Shown here: positions 61,434-64,000 of the stretch, in pieces
Layout of the letters: every line of letters begins with the position of its first letter
Numbering within the stretch: the stretch's first letter is position 1
Source: Chitinophaga chungangae
Lineage (GTDB): Bacteria; Bacteroidota; Bacteroidia; Chitinophagales; Chitinophagaceae
NCBI RefSeq assembly: GCF_017742215.1
Contig: NZ_JAGHKP010000002.1
Coordinates: 778,737-842,736, forward strand
DNA length: 64,000 bases
Direction of reading: 5' to 3'
Notes under the pieces: model-generated
The model's input: only the letters and a program-made list of their open reading frames with translations
Told to the model about the DNA's origin: nothing
Databases searched by the model: none
Position numbers and translations under genes: made by a program

Positions 61434-62705
61434 ATGAATAAGATAAGCTACTCTTTCCTGCTGCTGGCGGCGCTGGCAACAGGCCATACCCTGCGGGCCC
61501 AATCCCCTGCCGCTTCTTCGGAAGTTGTGCTGCCCGGCTTCACCGCGTACGCCGTTCCCGAACAGGAAGGCGTAGATATCTCCGGCCGGCGCGGCGTTAC
61601 CAATTGGAAAGACAGTTCCAATGCCGTTAATTTTTATTTCCATGCCGCCAGCACCGGTTCGCTTAAGATCGGCCTGCAAGCCAAAAGCGACGCCCCGGCT
61701 AAAGTGCGTGTAAGCATAAACGGCACGGAAAAGATCGTGAACATCCCCGCGGGTGCAGACTTTGCGGCTATTCCCGCATTGCAGACCAAACTGAAACAAC
61801 CCGGATTTTACACCATTTCGCTGAAAGGCGTGGAAAAACAGGGCGGCGTGTATGCAGATATCAAAGGCGTAACGCTCGAAGGCGCGGCCACAAAAGATAT
61901 CCAGTTCAACCCCAAACCCTGGCGGCGCTCCGCTTCCGTGCACCTCAACTACACCGCGCCCGAAGGCGCCGAAGTGGAATGGTTTTACGGCGAGATCAAA
62001 GTGCCGGAAGGGCAGGACAAACTCGGCACTTATTTTATGTCCTGCGGCTGGCACCGCGGTTATTTCGGTATGCAGGTAAACAGCCCCACCGAAAGAAGGA
62101 TCATTTTTTCCGTATGGGATTCCGGCAAAGAGCCGGACGACCGTTCGAAAGTACGCTACGAAGACCAGGTAACGCTGCTGGGTAAAGGAGACAGCGTGGT
62201 GGCGCAGGGTTTCGGCGGCGAAGGCACCGGCGGCCACAGTCACTGGGTGTACAACTGGAAGGCGGGCGAAACCTACCGTTTCCTCATGCATGCGGTTCCC
62301 GTGGGCACTACCACGCAATACACGGCGTATTTTTATGTGCCCGAGCATAAGGAATGGAAAATGATCGCGAGTTTCCGCGCGCCAAAAGACGGCAAATACA
62401 TGGGCCATCTGTATTCTTTCCTCGAAAACTTCAGCTTTGAGAACGGCTATCAATACCGCAAAGGATATTACGGCAATCACTGGGTAAAAACCAGTAAAGG
62501 CGAATGGATCGAGCTCACGAAAGCGCGTTTCAGCAACGATGCAACGGCCCGCGCCAAAGACCGTCTCGATTTCGGCGGCGGCTCCGAAAACGGCATGTTT
62601 TATCTTTGGACGGCCGGTTTTGTGCCTGCCGACGCCAAAATGAACGATGTTTTCGAACGCGCGCCGCTCGGGAAAGCCCCGGAGATTGAGCTGCCTAAAT
62701 TCTGA
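61434..62705 (+). CDS. DUF3472 protein with N-terminal DUF5077 domain, exported
   Basis: A 423-residue protein with a signal peptide (ending LRAQ). The first part (about 30-150) is a beta-sandwich like DUF5077 (GVTNWKDSSNAVNFYFHAASTGSLKIGLQAKS), the second (about 155-400) is DUF3472 (ASVHLNYTAPEGAEVEWFYGEIKVPEGQ, TYFMSCGWHRGYFGMQVNSPTERRIIFSVWDSG, GHSHWVYNWKAGETYRF). The family is a beta-rich, probably carbohydrate-associated module of unknown function. Strong terminator follows. Confidence 0.88.
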   Translation: MNKISYSFLLLAALATGHTLRAQSPAASSEVVLPGFTAYAVPEQEGVDISGRRGVTNWKDSSNAVNFYFHAASTGSLKIGLQAKSDAPAKVRVSINGTEKIVNIPAGADFAAIPALQTKLKQPGFYTISLKGVEKQGGVYADIKGVTLEGAATKDIQFNPKPWRRSASVHLNYTAPEGAEVEWFYGEIKVPEGQDKLGTYFMSCGWHRGYFGMQVNSPTERRIIFSVWDSGKEPDDRSKVRYEDQVTLLGKGDSVVAQGFGGEGTGGHSHWVYNWKAGETYRFLMHAVPVGTTTQYTAYFYVPEHKEWKMIASFRAPKDGKYMGHLYSFLENFSFENGYQYRKGYYGNHWVKTSKGEWIELTKARFSNDATARAKDRLDFGGGSENGMFYLWTAGFVPADAKMNDVFERAPLGKAPEIELPKF

Positions 62706-62726
62706 TCTTCATCTTTTTATAATAGG

Positions 62727-62754
62727 AAATCCCGCCAAATGGCGGGATTTTTTT
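62727..62754 (+). terminator. Intrinsic terminator after the DUF3472 gene
   Basis: A perfect 10-bp stem AAATCCCGCC / GGCGGGATTT with loop AAAT, then four T. Confidence 0.88.
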
Positions 62755-62773
62755 GTCAAATAAACACGTCATG

Positions 62774-62804
62774 ATGTAAAAAATATTTTACATTTTGTAA
62801 AATA
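62774..62804 (+). promoter_or_regulatory. Overlapping palindromes before the membrane-protein/HTH pair, operator candidate
   Basis: ATGTAAAA (62774-62781) and TTTTACAT (62786-62793) form a perfect 8-bp inverted repeat with a 4-bp gap. TATTTTACA (62784-62792) and TGTAAAATA (62796-62804) form a second, overlapping one with a 3-bp gap. Three TGTAAAA-type half-sites thus lie just upstream of TATCTTTA (62809-62816) and the start codon. Likely binding site of the HTH regulator encoded downstream; this is inferred. Confidence 0.55.
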
Positions 62805-62815
62805 AACCTATCTTT

Positions 62816-63265
62816 ATGAAAACCGATTACATGAAACCAAAATATCTCTTGCCTCACCTTTACAAAAAGATCGGCTGGGCGCTTACCGTCCCGTTTTTAA
62901 CGTACGCCGTATATGCGTACATTCTCGGCGATATTTTCAACCTGCCGTTCAAGGCAGAGAACCTTGAAAACAAATTCCCCTGGCTGGGCACGATCGTGCT
63001 GATCGGCTTGCTGGGCGGATTGCTGCTGGTATCTTTCAGCAAAGAAAAAACGGAAGATGAATACATCAGCCGGCTGCGGCTGGAATCGCTGCAAGTGGCC
63101 GTGATCGTGAATTACGTGCTGCTGATCCTCGCAGCGCTGTCATTTTTCGGGCTGGATTTTTTATCCGTAATGGTGTACAACATGTTCACCGTACTGCTCA
63201 TTTTCATTATCCGTTTTCATTTTTTACTTTACCGCAACAAGTCCGCATATGAAAAACAGCATTAA
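62816..63265 (+). CDS. Four-helix membrane protein, partner of HTH regulator
   Basis: A ~149-residue protein with four membrane helices (about 21-38, 56-75, 90-118 and 120-142), polar N-terminus and a short basic tail. I do not recognise a function. It is followed by an overlapping HTH gene (17 bp overlap), a pairing seen in many bacteria for small membrane protein/HTH cassettes. If the TATCTTTA box at 62809 is the -7 element, the transcript would start past this ATG and the Met at 62831 (MKPKYLLP) would be used. Confidence 0.65.
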   Translation: MKTDYMKPKYLLPHLYKKIGWALTVPFLTYAVYAYILGDIFNLPFKAENLENKFPWLGTIVLIGLLGGLLLVSFSKEKTEDEYISRLRLESLQVAVIVNYVLLILAALSFFGLDFLSVMVYNMFTVLLIFIIRFHFLLYRNKSAYEKQH

Positions 63266-63449
63266 GGTGGAACGTGCCCGCAAAAACCTGACGCAAGACG
63301 AGCTGGCGCGGCTGACGGGCGTTTCACGGCAAACCATCAATACCATCGAATCCAATAAATATGTGCCTTCCACCATTCTGGCCCTGAAAATTTCGCGGGT
63401 ATTCGGGAAGCCGCTGGAAGAGATCTTCGAGCTTGAAGAAGGGGATTGA
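63249..63449 (+). CDS. XRE-family HTH transcriptional regulator
   Basis: A 66-residue minimal Cro/CI-type DNA-binding protein: VERARKNLTQDELARLTGVSRQTINTIESNKYVPSTILALKISRVFGKPLEEIFELEEGD. Such proteins are often YozG/XRE regulators that act on their own operon. It overlaps the 3' end of the membrane-protein gene by 17 bp, so the two are co-expressed. The AT-rich palindromes at 62774-62804 could be its target. Confidence 0.95.
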   Translation: MKNSIKVERARKNLTQDELARLTGVSRQTINTIESNKYVPSTILALKISRVFGKPLEEIFELEEGD

Positions 63450-63473
63450 TTTTACCGGCTTCTTTTCGCTGCC

Positions 63474-63516
63474 CGGCCGCCGTTGTGTCACTCACTTCAG
63501 CGGCCGATCTTTTTTC
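63474..63516 (+). terminator. Probable terminator of the HTH operon
   Basis: CGGCCGC (63474-63480) pairs with GCGGCCG (63500-63506) across a 19-nt loop, then ATCTTTTTTC. The loop is long, so this is moderate evidence. Confidence 0.5.
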
Positions 63517-63555
63517 ATCCCCTGTAAAATCATACTTTAGCATAAAATCCCCGGT

Positions 63556-64000
63556 ATGGCTAAACACGCACTGCTGCCGATCCCAGACGCGATCAATCCT
63601 TTCAGGGTACGCAAGCAACGGCTGATGAACTTTAACCCGGTAACGGCCACCACTTCCCGGAAACCCGTAGATCATGTGCGCATCACCGTTTTCGAATATT
63701 CGGCGGAAACCGTGAAAGAAGAAGTGATGGAAAAAGTTTCCGACTGTTTTCGTTTCCGCGAATCGGATTCCATCAAATGGATCAATGTAGACGGCATCAG
63801 GCGTGAAGAAGTGGAAGCCATCTGTAAAAATTACCACGTTCATTTCCTGCTGATGGAAGATATTCTCAGCGAAGGCCAGCGCGCCAAGATGGACGAGATC
63901 GGCGACAATCTTTTTTGCCTGTTGCCCATGATGTATTTCCAGCCGCAAAGCTCCACCGTCAACGAGGAACAGGTCAGCATCGTGTTGGGGAAAAACGTGG
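63556..64000 (+). CDS. corA: CorA-type magnesium/cobalt transporter, 5' part
   Basis: The gene runs off the right edge. The first ~148 residues (start MAKHALLPIPDAINPF) have the cytoplasmic CorA domain: FRESDSIKWINVDGI, HVHFLLMEDILSEGQRAKMDEIGDNLFCLLPMMYF and NEEQVSIVLGKN. These match the CorA N-terminal pattern. The membrane part with the GMN motif lies beyond the window. ATG at 63556 is the only good start. Confidence 0.85.
   Translation, partial: MAKHALLPIPDAINPFRVRKQRLMNFNPVTATTSRKPVDHVRITVFEYSAETVKEEVMEKVSDCFRFRESDSIKWINVDGIRREEVEAICKNYHVHFLLMEDILSEGQRAKMDEIGDNLFCLLPMMYFQPQSSTVNEEQVSIVLGKNV

Noticed and set aside
1-64000. CRISPR arrays, insertion sequences, phage genes, tRNA or rRNA genes
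   Set aside because: No regularly spaced repeats, transposase or integrase motifs, or tRNA/rRNA-like stretches were found by reading the intergenic regions.

Overview
The window looks like chromosome of a Bacteroidota bacterium, most likely a Chitinophaga-like member of the Chitinophagaceae. The evidence is the gene content: an S46 dipeptidyl-peptidase, DUF4836, DUF3500 and DUF3472 proteins, a PNGase F-like enzyme, Tat-exported Gfo/Idh/MocA dehydrogenases and sugar-isomerase-like TIM barrels. Several start sites are also preceded by boxes resembling the Bacteroidota -7 promoter element TAnnTTTG. Genes are densely packed on both strands. Strong hairpin terminators sit between most convergent pairs. 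I see no rRNA, tRNA, CRISPR array, insertion sequence, phage module or integrase. A gene is cut at each edge: a geranylgeranyl-reductase-like flavoprotein on the left and CorA on the right.

Layout. 1-7 kb: end of the flavoprotein, DUF2891 and DUF2569-like proteins, a Dabb protein, an ABC ATPase/permease pair, a DUF4836 lipoprotein and a YciI protein. 7.4-11.5 kb: MsrB, MutL (start revised to a GTG) and gluconokinase. 11.5-14 kb: a GMC oxidoreductase with its Tat-lipoprotein subunit-3 partner. 14-16.1 kb: three tandem paralogous outer-membrane-type proteins behind a large inverted repeat. 16.2-18.6 kb: an AraC regulator with an AhpD-like protein, an unfamiliar TIR-like Rossmann protein and a small frameshifted gene. 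18.6-27.8 kb: POT peptide transporter, exported dehydrogenase, two small lipoproteins, DPP7-type S46 peptidase, PBP4 and a lipoprotein hydrolase. 27.8-33 kb: exported sugar-processing cluster (Gfo/Idh/MocA, SUMF1-like, TIM barrel, SGNH and alpha/beta esterases). 33-43.8 kb: YitT, a degenerate arginase-fold protein, two small proteins, a glycosyltransferase, an ArsC/Spx-like protein, PolA, GNAT, a C1 peptidase, TsaC-like and MtgA. 43.9-46.7 kb: apparent PNGase F-like / PnuC / NadR-kinase operon. 46.8-57.1 kb: Nfu, MgsA, DUF3500, a GH10-like hydrolase and GltBD. 57.3-64 kb: zinc peptidase, glycolipid-binding-like protein, a lipase with a frameshifted signal peptide, GNAT, RlpA, an unknown, DUF3472, a membrane protein/HTH pair with a palindromic operator candidate, and CorA.

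How the genes may work together. The GMC/subunit-3 pair, the exported Gfo/Idh/MocA enzymes and the TIM-barrel protein fit periplasmic oxidation and isomerisation of sugars, possibly through 3-keto intermediates; this is inference. The PNGase F-like enzyme, SGNH and alpha/beta esterases, GH10-like protein, DPP7, C1 peptidase and POT transporter fit a scavenger of glycans, glycoproteins and peptides. PnuC with a NadR-type kinase forms a short NAD-precursor salvage route.

The most notable items are the TIR-like protein, the 47-bp inverted repeat ending on a start codon, two probable single-base frameshifts in A/T runs, the PNGase-PnuC-NadR gene order, and an arginase-fold protein that lacks some metal ligands. 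I did not find an unmistakable new multi-gene system.
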